Program-made: the position numbers and the translations under genes
Assembly (NCBI GenBank): GCA_016223145.1
Contig: JACRPN010000004.1
Coordinates: forward strand, 62,001 to 126,000
Direction of reading: 5' to 3'
Length of the DNA: 64,000 nt
DNA from: Armatimonadota bacterium
GTDB lineage: Bacteria > Armatimonadota > Fimbriimonadia > Fimbriimonadales > Fimbriimonadaceae
Shown here: positions 1 through 7,346 of the stretch, piece by piece
Layout: every line of letters begins with the position of its first letter
How positions within the stretch are numbered: the first letter of the stretch is position 1
The notes under the pieces: generated by a model
Told to the model about the DNA's origin: nothing
Seen by the model: the letters and a program-made list of their open reading frames with translations, nothing else
Databases searched by the model: none

Positions 1-917
1 GCACCGCCCGGATAGAAGCCTTCGGCCCCGAACGAGACGTAGTTTTTGTAGGTCGAGAGATAGTCAAACGGCTTGCGCCAGGCCGTATCCCAGATGTTGG
101 AAATCGTGGGGATGCCCGGCATGTATTTTCGGCGAACGGCCTCCAGCTCCATTAACCGAGACACAGTGACGTCGGACCAGTAGCGGTGGAGGTCCAAGTA
201 TCGCTCAGAGGGGCCGGGGCCATCCTTGAGCGGCAGAACGACGTCGTCGAAGCTGTTCAGCCGACGGGACCAACGCTGCGTTGCCCAGGCCTTGTTCAAC
301 ACCTCGATTGACCCGTATTTCTGCTTCAGCCAGCCGATAAACCGCTTGCGGTCGGCCTCGGAGTAGGACATAAAACCGGCGCCGATCTCGTTGTCGTAGC
401 CCACCGCAAGGATCGCTGGATGATTGGCGTACCGCTTCAGCATGGCCTCAGCGAGGAGGACCACATGTCGGGCGTAATCCGGATCACTGATGTTGTCCAT
501 GTACCGCTCCGCAGGTGGGAGCCGCGTGCCGTTCTGGCTGATAATATCGATGCCCGGGTACTTGCGATGCAACCAGATCGGCGCCGGCATGCCGGGAATG
601 TCGAGGATCACGCGGATGCCGGCAGCATGCATCTGGTCGAGGATCTTGTCGAACCACTCGAACGAGAACTTGCCTTGGGCGGGTTCAAACGAATCCCACG
701 AGAGATCGCCCATGCGGACAACGTTGAACCCGGCTGCCCGCATGATCGCGATGTCTTGAACGATTAGCTCCGGTGTGCGGTCGATCGGCTGATAGCAGGC
801 GCCAACGAACATCCCGCTTGGCATCTTCGCGGTACCGGGCGATAGATTTGGCGGAATCAGGCTGGTCTGGTTTTCCATGGCAATACAGAGCGCGACGGCT
901 AGCGAAGCAAAAATCAT
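1..917 (-). CDS. GH42-like beta-galactosidase/glycoside hydrolase, 3' part outside window
   Basis: The reading frame starts at ATG 917 and runs off the left edge of the window (about 305 codons visible). The start overlaps the stop of the upstream fucosidase gene as ATGA, so the two are translationally coupled. The N-terminus is hydrophobic (MIFASLAVALCIA), a likely signal peptide. The mature part has the GH42 TIM-barrel pattern: a segment around VRMGDLSWDSFEP, then PAPIWLHRKYP, then YDNEIG, where the Glu is the expected acid/base residue. GH42 enzymes remove terminal beta-galactosyl or arabinosyl units. With the adjacent fucosidase this suggests uptake-linked breakdown of a fucosylated, galactose-containing glycan. 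The nucleophile region lies outside the window, so the subfamily is uncertain. Confidence 0.8.
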   Translation of the reverse strand, partial: MIFASLAVALCIAMENQTSLIPPNLSPGTAKMPSGMFVGACYQPIDRTPELIVQDIAIMRAAGFNVVRMGDLSWDSFEPAQGKFSFEWFDKILDQMHAAGIRVILDIPGMPAPIWLHRKYPGIDIISQNGTRLPPAERYMDNISDPDYARHVVLLAEAMLKRYANHPAILAVGYDNEIGAGFMSYSEADRKRFIGWLKQKYGSIEVLNKAWATQRWSRRLNSFDDVVLPLKDGPGPSERYLDLHRYWSDVTVSRLMELEAVRRKYMPGIPTISNIWDTAWRKPFDYLSTYKNYVSFGAEGFYPGG

Positions 918-2845
918 CGGCCCATCTCCTTGGCCGGCGTCAGCACGACCGAGCGGAGGTTGATCGCTTTCCAGGTCGCGGCATCCTTCGGACGAACCGA
1001 AACGACGACGTCGCCCGGTTTGTCGAACTTGAACGTCCCGAGTTCGATCGTCTTGAACCTTGCCCAGTCGCCCGTATTCGGCGCGATCCCGACGACGGTT
1101 TGCGAGCCGGCGCGAACAGCCAGCTCGGAGCCATCGCTCAAAGAGGCGATCGACGCGCTCACTCGGTAGGTCCCGGCGGCCGGGACCGTCACCGTCCACG
1201 AGGCCCAGTCCTTCGCGTCGAACCAGAAGCCGAGGTTGGGAATGCCGTCCTTCGCCTCTTCATGGATCGTCTCGCCGTGGAGCTCGGCCAGGCCGGGAGC
1301 GAGGTTCAGGACACCCTTGGCATCGGCCTCGACCTTCTGAACCACGATCGGTATCGGGACCGGCTTCAGGTTCTTACCCTTGATCTTCAGTCCGGCGGTG
1401 ATATTGGAGACCCTCTTGGCCGGAAGCTTCACCAATAATCCCGCACGGCTTTGCGACCATTCGAGCTTCCCCTTGTACCCGAGCAAAGAAACGCTCGTAA
1501 TCTTGTTCTGAGACGGATCGTCGGTCTTCCCCAGCGACCTGACGAGCAGCTCGTCGTTCCCAGGGTAAGCGAGCGAAATCGCATAGATCGTAGGACCTTG
1601 CGTCGTGAACCGAATGTCTTTCGCGGTGTAGCCAAAGTCCTCGTTGAAAGAGCCGCCTCGCGCCCGAGGCGCTCCTTCTCCATAGACCAGCCAGGGCCGA
1701 GAGCCGTAGATGGCCTCACCGTGGATCTTGATCCAGTCCGCCATCTGTTCCAGCATGGTTTCGACGTCAGGGTCGATCGAGCCATCCGGCCGCTGCACCA
1801 CGTTGAGCAGGAGGTTGCCATTCTTGCTCACGTTGTCGACCAGCATGCTGACCACCCAGTTGATGGGGCGGTATTTCCAATTCCGGTTGTAGAACCAGTC
1901 GCCGATGGAGGTATCGGTCTGCCATGGGTGGGGGTCGATCTTTGCCATGTTCCCGCGCTCGAGGTCCTCGACCCACCGCCCCTCCGACTTCTGTTTGCAG
2001 TTGTAAACCCCGTTCGGGACTGTGTTGTAGAAATGGGCGATCATGCTGAGCCCGACCTCGTTCCCAAAAGGCACGGCGCCGTCGCTATAGAGCAGATCGG
2101 GGTGGTAGTTGTCGATCAACTCCTTGATGCTCGCGTACCACTTTCGCTGCCACTTCGGATTGTTGCTGTACCAGGCGGTATCGCCTGGCTCCGCCTTCAC
2201 GTGGTAGAGATCAGCGAACTGCGGGTCGGCGCCGTCGTAGGGGATTCCCGCTTTCGGACCGGTCTTGTCGGCGCTGTGGCTCGCTTGAAACCAAGTAAAG
2301 CTCGCCCCAAGGTGCTCCGAGACGCCGAACTTCAGGCCGTTCTTCCTGGCCTCGCGCTGCCAGATGCCGACCACGTCCTTCTTCGGCCCCATTTGGACCG
2401 AGTTCCAAGCATGCAGCTTCGAATTCCACAAGAAGAAGTTGTCGTGGTGCGAGCCCATGCTCACGAAGTACTTCGCGCCCGCCTTCTTGTAGAGCTTCAT
2501 CAGCCGGGCCGGGTCCCACTTCTCGGCCTTCCAGAGCGGAATGATGTCCTTATAGCCAAAGGTCGACGGGTGGCCGTAGTGGGCGAGGTGGTACTTGTTG
2601 TGGCCGCTGCCCTGCTCGTACATGCCGCGCGCGTACCAATCGCCGTCCATCGGCACCGACTGCGGCCCCCAATGCGCCCAAATGCCGAACTTGGCGTCGC
2701 GAAACCAATCCGGATACTCGTACCTCTTCAACGAGTCCATCGTCGGTTTGAACGGCCCAGGCATGACCGGCAAACTTTGGGCATCGGCAAAAGCGATCGT
2801 GGCGCCTGCGGCGCAGTAGAGGGCGCCCCTCGAAATCCTTGCCAT
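914..2845 (-). CDS. Alpha-L-fucosidase, GH29, secreted
   Basis: The 643-residue protein begins with a signal-like stretch (ALYCAAGATIAFADA). It carries GH29 hallmarks: DWFRDAKFGIWAHWGPQSVP near residue 45, SMGSHHDNFFLWNS, GVSEHLG, and LLYSDG near residue 250, whose Asp matches the GH29 nucleophile. The region from about 500 onward is a beta-rich accessory domain. GH29 enzymes release alpha-L-fucose by a retaining mechanism. The gene is first in a two-gene operon with the GH42 gene (4-bp overlap). A divergently transcribed AraC-type regulator starts 175 bp away and is the obvious candidate controller. Confidence 0.93.
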   Translation of the reverse strand: MARISRGALYCAAGATIAFADAQSLPVMPGPFKPTMDSLKRYEYPDWFRDAKFGIWAHWGPQSVPMDGDWYARGMYEQGSGHNKYHLAHYGHPSTFGYKDIIPLWKAEKWDPARLMKLYKKAGAKYFVSMGSHHDNFFLWNSKLHAWNSVQMGPKKDVVGIWQREARKNGLKFGVSEHLGASFTWFQASHSADKTGPKAGIPYDGADPQFADLYHVKAEPGDTAWYSNNPKWQRKWYASIKELIDNYHPDLLYSDGAVPFGNEVGLSMIAHFYNTVPNGVYNCKQKSEGRWVEDLERGNMAKIDPHPWQTDTSIGDWFYNRNWKYRPINWVVSMLVDNVSKNGNLLLNVVQRPDGSIDPDVETMLEQMADWIKIHGEAIYGSRPWLVYGEGAPRARGGSFNEDFGYTAKDIRFTTQGPTIYAISLAYPGNDELLVRSLGKTDDPSQNKITSVSLLGYKGKLEWSQSRAGLLVKLPAKRVSNITAGLKIKGKNLKPVPIPIVVQKVEADAKGVLNLAPGLAELHGETIHEEAKDGIPNLGFWFDAKDWASWTVTVPAAGTYRVSASIASLSDGSELAVRAGSQTVVGIAPNTGDWARFKTIELGTFKFDKPGDVVVSVRPKDAATWKAINLRSVVLTPAKEMGR

Positions 2846-3020
2846 AGGGAAAGTATGTCCCGCCCTGTAGCGACTCGCAGAGGTCTGGAGTCAAGACTCT
2901 TGCCCAACTCTCCCAAGGATTTTCGGATTCTCGTGCTAGCAAATACGCGGCCATCTGCTTGATCGCGATTCGAATTGCGTACTATGGTGACGAAGTCGGG
3001 TTCTGGGCTACGATGAGAAG

Positions 3021-3788
3021 ATGAGCCGGCGAAAAGCGCCAAAGGTGGTCTATGCCGGAGGCTATGAGGGCACGACCGACTTTCCAGATCATCGTCATGC
3101 GCACGCCTGGGAGCTGATTTACCTCGGCGAAGGCTCGATCAGGGAGAGGATTGGGAAAGAAGTCCGGGAAATGGAACCCGGCACTTTCATTTTGCTTCCC
3201 CCGAGTACCGTTCACGGTGATTCCCCGAATGGCCGCTACTTCCTCTATCACGTCCTGGTCGCTTCTGAGCATCCGCTGGGTTGGCCGCGTTTTGGGAATG
3301 ATCTCGAAGGGGAGCCGATTCGCGCCGTCCTGGACTTGCTCGTCCGCGAATGGTACAGCAACGGAATCCAGCGGGAGGCGGTCATCCGCCATTGCGCATC
3401 CATGCTCGATGTCCTGATGAAGCGTTGTGCCGTTCAAGCCGAGGAATCCCAAGTCGCCCGGAATGTCGTCGCCACCGTCTGCGGCCACTTCAGGCGCGAT
3501 TTCCGCAGTTCGCTCAAGGTGGAGACGATCTCTCGCGGCCTGAACATCTCCAGATCTACCCTCTTTTCATACTTCAGGATAGTCCTGGACCGGACTCCCC
3601 AATCGGTGCTCGACAGCATCCGTCTCGAACACGCGGTCTATCTCTTGAAGCACTCGGAACTGCCCATCGAACAGGTCGCTCTCGGTTCGGGCTTCTGCTC
3701 TTCTAGCCACCTGGGCCGCAAGCTGCGGCGTGCTTTTCAGATGACCGCCCGCCAGATCCGCGAATCTTGCGTCGAGCAAGTGCCTTGA
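3021..3788 (+). CDS. AraC-family transcriptional regulator with cupin sensor
   Basis: The 255-residue protein has an N-terminal cupin-like domain (HRHAHAWELIYLGEGSI, then PGTFILLPPSTVHG), which usually binds a sugar ligand. The C-terminal AraC/XylS double helix-turn-helix spans roughly residues 155-250, with GLNISRSTLFSYFR in the first HTH and QVALGSGFCSSSHLGRKLRR in the second. It is divergent to the GH29-GH42 operon, so it probably regulates fucoside and galactoside use. Direct regulation is inferred from gene order only. The 175-bp spacer shows no clear operator by eye. Confidence 0.88.
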   Translation: MSRRKAPKVVYAGGYEGTTDFPDHRHAHAWELIYLGEGSIRERIGKEVREMEPGTFILLPPSTVHGDSPNGRYFLYHVLVASEHPLGWPRFGNDLEGEPIRAVLDLLVREWYSNGIQREAVIRHCASMLDVLMKRCAVQAEESQVARNVVATVCGHFRRDFRSSLKVETISRGLNISRSTLFSYFRIVLDRTPQSVLDSIRLEHAVYLLKHSELPIEQVALGSGFCSSSHLGRKLRRAFQMTARQIRESCVEQVP

Positions 3789-3932
3789 GCCCGTGGGCCA
3801 ACTGGATCGTCGGATCCCGTCTCATGTCGCTTCGCCTCGTCTTTGATTCCGAACGGCTCATCGATCGTACAGACGAGGGCGAAGTTAAGTTCAGACTTTC
3901 TGCCCGATTCCTGCCCCGAGCCAAACGGAGGA

Positions 3933-4108
3933 CCTCTTCCATTCCAGGGAAGAGGTTACAAACTCAAATACCCCTCGGGTCTCTCAGCTGGTCTCTCAAT
4001 TGAGTTGAATGACAACTGAGAGACAAAGCACACTCTTGGCTTGTTCTGTGCAAGCTGTGCTGGTCGGGGCGACACGATTCGAACGTGCGACCTCTTCCAC
4101 CCCATGGA
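3933..4108. repeat. Direct repeat copy A (left boundary of cassette; contains tRNA-Pro 3' half)
   Basis: This 176-bp stretch aligns without gaps to 6707-6882, with about 14 mismatches by hand count. All mismatches lie in the first 128 bp. The last 48 bp (4061-4108) are identical to the 3' half of the tRNA-Pro gene, from the anticodon loop to CCA. Copy A has no matching 5' tRNA half, so it is a tRNA fragment. Full repeat plus tRNA at one end and a 3' tRNA fragment at the other is the usual footprint of site-specific integration into a tRNA 3' end. The strand of the fragment is minus, like the intact tRNA. No integrase is seen. Confidence 0.85.
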
Positions 4109-4200
4109 GAGAATGGCAGGTTCAGCGAACAGATTTTGAATCTACAGACGTCTCAGGAAGTCTCATTCTGTCTCTGTGAATTGAGAGACATTTGAGAGAC
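3979..4200. other. Cluster of TCTCTCA / TGAGAGA motifs around the left att-like repeat
   Basis: The heptamer TCTCTCA or its reverse complement recurs at about 3980, 3992, 4016, 4182 and 4193, with weaker GTCTCA forms at 4150 and 4160. Some are paired as inverted repeats (GGTCTCTCAATTGAG, and GTCTCT...AGAGAC at 4170-4189). The three left-hand ones also occur at matching places in copy B (about 6754-6797). Such directly and inversely repeated short sites flanking a core attachment site resemble integrase or excisionase arm-type sites. That role is inferred. Alternatively they could be transcription-factor operators. Confidence 0.5.
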
Positions 4201-4256
4201 CAAGCATCCCGTTTCTCGACCAGCAAATTCCAGAATATATGTAGGCGTATGTCTGC

Positions 4257-4271
4257 TATACTCTAAGGACC
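4257..4271 (+). promoter_or_regulatory. Candidate -10 (TATACT) and ribosome binding site of the DUF1848 gene
   Basis: TATACT at 4257-4262 lies in an A+T-rich stretch, and CTAAGGACC follows immediately before the GTG start at 4272. AAGGA is a reasonable Shine-Dalgarno core and supports that GTG. No good -35 hexamer is visible, and the -10 is so close to the start that a transcript from it would have almost no leader. The promoter part is therefore weak. Confidence 0.3.
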
Positions 4272-5192
4272 GTGGTTATCTCCGCGAGCCGCAAGACCGA
4301 CATCCCAGCGTTTTACGGCGATTGGATGCTGAATCGGCTTGATGAAGGCTACTCCGTGATGCGAAACTCCTTCACGAGGCAGCCCAAGCGCGTGTCGTTG
4401 GCACGTGAAGACGTGGATGCCTTCGTCTTCTGGACCAAGAACCCCAAGCCATTCGTGCCGGCGCTTTCCGAGATCGCGCGCCGCGGGTTCCCTTTCTACA
4501 TGCACGTCACAGTGACTGGCTATGGCCCGCCGATGGAGCGGTCTGTGGCGAGTTGGGGGTCGGTTGTCCAGTGCTGCCGGAGGATCATTGACACGTGCGG
4601 CCCGCGAACGGTTGCGTGGCGCTACGACCCGATCGTCGTTACGGAGGCGATGACTCCGAGGTGGCACGAAGAGAACTTCGCCCGAATCGCCGACTCCTTC
4701 GTGGGGATCTCCGACGAAGTGGCGACTTCTTTCGTGGAGCCCTACCGAAAGGTGCGGCAGAACCTGGACCGTTTGACTGCCTCAACCGGGGTCCGATGGC
4801 GCGATCCCGATCTGGAGCAGAAAAGTTGCCTCGTTCGACGCCTATCAGAACTGGCAAGCGAGCGAGGAATGCTGCTCAGGGTCTGTTCGCAGCCACTCGT
4901 CGCCGATGGTCTTCCGGAAGGGTGTTGCATCGATCCGGTCCGCCTTCGAGACGTGGGTGCCATCTTGGTGGCTCCTCGACACGCTCCCACACGGGCTGGA
5001 TGCAACTGCATCCGAAGCGTCGATATCGGGGAATACGACACCTGTCCGCAGGGATGTGCCTACTGCTATGCGAATCGTGATCAAGAGACGGCCGCGAGGA
5101 ATCTGAAGGAGAATGATCGGACATCGTCGTGTCTTGATGGCTCACTTCAGAAGAAGCAGGAGAGCAACGCCCAACTGCGGCTGATCGTGTAA
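4272..5192 (+). CDS. DUF1848 family protein with C-terminal CxxxCxxC (radical-SAM-like) motif
   Basis: The 306-residue protein starts at GTG with the typical family opening VISASRKTDIPAFYGDWM. The middle contains RYDPIVVTEAMTP and a helical FVEPYRK segment, in keeping with a TIM-barrel-like fold. Near the C-terminus are Cys244 and Cys246, then CPQGCAYC at 258-265, a CxxxCxxC spacing as used to bind the 4Fe-4S cluster of radical SAM enzymes. The tail after about residue 270 is polar and probably disordered. The family's reaction is not known to me; a link to spore-photoproduct-lyase-like chemistry is only an idea. It is the first gene of a cassette followed by a methyltransferase and an AlkB-like dioxygenase, all between tRNA-Pro repeats. 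Confidence 0.85.
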   Translation: MVISASRKTDIPAFYGDWMLNRLDEGYSVMRNSFTRQPKRVSLAREDVDAFVFWTKNPKPFVPALSEIARRGFPFYMHVTVTGYGPPMERSVASWGSVVQCCRRIIDTCGPRTVAWRYDPIVVTEAMTPRWHEENFARIADSFVGISDEVATSFVEPYRKVRQNLDRLTASTGVRWRDPDLEQKSCLVRRLSELASERGMLLRVCSQPLVADGLPEGCCIDPVRLRDVGAILVAPRHAPTRAGCNCIRSVDIGEYDTCPQGCAYCYANRDQETAARNLKENDRTSSCLDGSLQKKQESNAQLRLIV

Positions 5193-5249
5193 CGGACCCA
5201 CCGCTCGTTTTTCAGATAGCCCGGCCCTGCTGGTTGACATAAATAGCCC

Positions 5250-6149
5250 TTGGGGCTGAACAGAAGTGTGTTCCGCCATTTCATTCAAGGGATCCTCCGT
5301 CGATTAAGGGGATCGTCCTGGGTTCAGAACCTGATGCGCACGCATGGAAGGCACTTTGATCTTCACTTGAGAATCTCTGTGCTCGAACGGGGCCGTGGGG
5401 ACTATCCGGCCTTCGAGCACGCCTGTTTGTACGCTTACCGCTACATGGGCATGCACGCCGATGCGCTTGCCGCAGTCCTAGAGCGAACTCTCACCGCAGA
5501 TCAGCTGCCGGGCCGTGACGATGTTGTACTGGACTTCGGCTGTGGTCCGGCGACATCCGTATTCGCCTTTGAGAGTGCAATCGGTCGATTCAGGCCGACA
5601 GCTGCTTACATTGGTGTCGAGAAGAGCCCAGCAATGCGCGAATTGGCTGCTGTCGCCCTTCACGGCGTAGGTCAATCAAGCTTTGCCATCGAGGAGACGA
5701 TTCAACAGGCCGCCATGGTTTCCGGTAACAAGACTGTAGATGGACCATCGCGCTTGTTTCTCGTGTTCTCCTACTTCTTCGGCCAAGAACTCGACGCGCG
5801 GGTCGTTCGCGAGATCTCCACAACCGTCAATGCCATTGTCCACAGATTACGGCCCTTAGAGGTCGTCACGATCTACACAAACATCGACATCGAAACCGCC
5901 AACTGGATGCCGAGCGGCGACATTCATCATTGGTATCGTCAGTTCATGAAGGAGATGGGCTGGGCTCCGCGAATCCGAAAGCTCACTTACGAGTATGTCG
6001 TGCCGAAAGACCTGGAGCTCGACGCCGAGAACGTAAGCTCTGGTGTGGTGACCTACGATGTACAACTCCATCGACCCAGGTTCGCAGATGGAAGAGAAGA
6101 ACACGCTGCCTCCCGGCATTCAACTCCTGCCGGACTACATCTCTGCTGA
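5250..6149 (+). CDS. Class I SAM-dependent methyltransferase of unknown target
   Basis: The open frame begins at TTG 5250. An internal ATG at 5334 (MRTHGRHFDLHL) is a possible alternative start, and neither has a strong ribosome binding site. Residues near 93-103 (VVLDFGCGPATS) are the SAM-binding motif I, and YIGVEKS about 30 residues later fits the acidic motif II. The N-terminal part is helical (HACLYAYRYMGMHADAL). The C-terminus contains DIHHWYRQFMKEMGW. Substrate cannot be deduced; the motif loosely recalls Rsm22-type rRNA methyltransferases. The 3' end overlaps the AlkB-like gene by up to 92 bp, so the two are probably coupled. The codon and base mix looks less G+C-rich than neighbouring chromosomal genes (judged by eye). 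Confidence 0.72.
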   Translation: MGLNRSVFRHFIQGILRRLRGSSWVQNLMRTHGRHFDLHLRISVLERGRGDYPAFEHACLYAYRYMGMHADALAAVLERTLTADQLPGRDDVVLDFGCGPATSVFAFESAIGRFRPTAAYIGVEKSPAMRELAAVALHGVGQSSFAIEETIQQAAMVSGNKTVDGPSRLFLVFSYFFGQELDARVVREISTTVNAIVHRLRPLEVVTIYTNIDIETANWMPSGDIHHWYRQFMKEMGWAPRIRKLTYEYVVPKDLELDAENVSSGVVTYDVQLHRPRFADGREEHAASRHSTPAGLHLC

Positions 6150-6672
6150 AGAGGAATGCGAACTGATCTCCCAGGTCGATAGCGGCATCTGGTCCAGCGA
6201 GCTCTCCCGCCGGGTCCAACATTACGGCTTCCGCTACGACTACCGCAAGCGCGCAGTGGACCAGTCGATGCGGCTCGGGCCGTTGCCGGGCTGGCTCCAG
6301 CAGCTGGCCAATCGGCTCTTTGAAGGCGGCATCTTCGAGCAAGCACCTGACCAAGTGATCATCAACGAGTACCTTCCTGGTCAGGGAATTGCCGCGCACG
6401 TGGACTGCGAGCCGTGCTTCGGACCCGTCATTGCAAGCCTGTCACTTTGTGCGCCGGTCCCAATGGTCTTTGGAGACCGGAAAACTCGCGACGTGCTCGA
6501 GGTTGACCTGCCTCCAAGAAGCCTGCTCCTTCTTTCGGGTCTGGGACGCTACGAATGGACGCATTCGATTCTGGCGCGCAAAACGGACACAATTGATGGC
6601 GATTCGAGGGAGCGTGCCAGGCGTGTGTCCCTTACTTTCAGAACGGTGATCCCTAACCAGCCTGCAAGTTGA
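6058..6672 (+). CDS. AlkB-like 2-oxoglutarate/Fe(II) dioxygenase
   Basis: The 204-residue protein has the full AlkB set: NEYLPGQGIAAHVD with the iron-binding HxD pair at His114 and Asp116, the distal His169 in EWTHSIL, and the 2-oxoglutarate-binding pattern RVSLTFR at 189-195. Family members oxidatively remove methyl groups from N1-methyladenine or N3-methylcytosine in DNA or RNA, or from other alkyl adducts. Substrate-lid residues are near 50-75. A second ATG at 6088 (MEEKNTLPPG) is a plausible start. The gene overlaps the upstream methyltransferase and ends 35 bp before the right-hand cassette repeat. Pairing of a methyl writer and a methyl eraser is the notable context. Confidence 0.9.
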   Translation: MYNSIDPGSQMEEKNTLPPGIQLLPDYISAEEECELISQVDSGIWSSELSRRVQHYGFRYDYRKRAVDQSMRLGPLPGWLQQLANRLFEGGIFEQAPDQVIINEYLPGQGIAAHVDCEPCFGPVIASLSLCAPVPMVFGDRKTRDVLEVDLPPRSLLLLSGLGRYEWTHSILARKTDTIDGDSRERARRVSLTFRTVIPNQPAS

Positions 6673-6706
6673 AGTGAGGCGAAAGAGCCCGCGTCCCTTG
6701 CGTGAG

Positions 6707-6882
6707 CCTCTTCCATTCCAGGGAAGAGGTTACAGACTCAAATACACCTTGGATCTCTCAGTTGGTCTCTCAATTGAGTTGAGTGACAATTGAGAGACGG
6801 AGTGCATTCTTGGCGTGTTCTGTGCAAGTTGTGCTGGTCGGGGCGACACGATTCGAACGTGCGACCTCTTCCACCCCATGGA
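6707..6882. repeat. Direct repeat copy B (right boundary of cassette)
   Basis: This is the partner of 3933-4108, gap-free over 176 bp. Positions 6707-6834 are the sequence just downstream of the tRNA-Pro gene and carry a 12-bp inverted repeat (GTCTCTCAATTG with CAATTGAGAGAC, 10-nt loop, about 6764-6797). Positions 6835-6882 are the 3' half of the intact tRNA-Pro. The 48-bp tRNA part is identical in both copies, while the flank has diverged by about 11%. A short hairpin (CCTCTTCC...GGAAGAGG, 6707-6729) lies at the outer edge and could help end the tRNA transcript. Confidence 0.85.
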
Positions 6883-6911
6883 AGCGCGCTACCAAACTGC
6901 GCCACGCCCCG
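6835..6911 (-). tRNA. tRNA-Pro (anticodon GGG)
   Basis: Read on the minus strand, the gene folds as a standard cloverleaf. The acceptor is CGGGGCG paired with CGCCCCG. The D arm is GCGC/GCGC around AGTTTGGTA. The anticodon stem CTTCC/GGAAG holds loop ATGGGGT with GGG at 34-36. The T arm contains TTCGAAT, and the 3' CCA is encoded. Its 3' half is duplicated at 4061-4108 and its 5' half is duplicated in tandem upstream (6912-7151). It is therefore both an integration target and the source of a repeat array. Confidence 0.93.
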
Positions 6912-7151
6912 ACCAGATTGTCTTCGAGAGGGCGCACGGTGCAACCTTCCCGACTCCATCGGGACGCGCCGCCAAACTGCGCCACGCCCCGACCAGATTG
7001 TCTTCGAGAGGGCGCACGGTGCAACCTTCCCGACTCCATCGGGACGCGCTACCAAACTGCGCCACGCCCCGACCAGATTGTCTTCGAGAGGGCGCACAAT
7101 GCGACCTTCCCGATCCTCGGGACGCCCTGCCATACTGCGCCACGCCCCGAC
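6912..7151 (-). repeat. Tandem array of three tRNA-Pro-derived units (80, 80, 78 bp)
   Basis: Upstream of the intact tRNA, the 5' half of tRNA-Pro recurs with 5' ends at 6991, 7071 and 7149 (minus strand), each followed by unit-specific sequence ending in CTCGAAGACAATCTG. The D arm is kept. In the units with 5' ends at 6991 and 7071 the anticodon arm becomes TCCCG-ATGGAGT-CGGGA, a perfect 5-bp stem and 7-nt loop with GGA in the anticodon position. The outermost unit has a 5-nt loop. The T arm is replaced (GCACCGTGCGCCC), so these are not normal tRNAs. They may be relics of repeated integrations or a set of tRNA-like small RNAs. The bases from 7152 to about 7295 hold nothing recognised. Confidence 0.75.
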
Positions 7152-7295
7152 GTGAAGTCAGAGGATACCCGCTGGGGGAGTTGGTTGGGAAGGAGGTGAA
7201 GCGGCGAGGAAGTGAAGGAATGAAGAGATGAGAAAGCTAAGAGACCAAGAGTTGCAGGCCTTGGTGAGGCATCCGCTTGGTTCCGTAAAAAGGGC

Positions 7296-7346
7296 TTCCA
7301 TCCCATCATCCCATCATCCCTTCATCCCTCCATCCCTTCACATCTC
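7296..7346. repeat. Low-complexity tract of CATCCC/CTTCATCC words
   Basis: Short degenerate repeats of CATCCCATCAT, CTTCATCCC and CTCCATCCC fill this gap just beyond the 3' end of the TPR gene. The tract is the same type as that at 48560-48700. It is too irregular for a coding repeat and contains no promoter or terminator that I can support. Confidence 0.6.

Noticed and set aside
1451-2962. 503-codon plus-strand frame over the GH29 gene
   Set aside because: The GH29 protein on the other strand has full-length family motifs; the antisense protein has none.
6891-7151. Possible CRISPR array (regular 80-bp repeats)
   Set aside because: There are no unique spacers of 30-40 bp between constant repeats; the whole unit repeats and is derived from tRNA-Pro.
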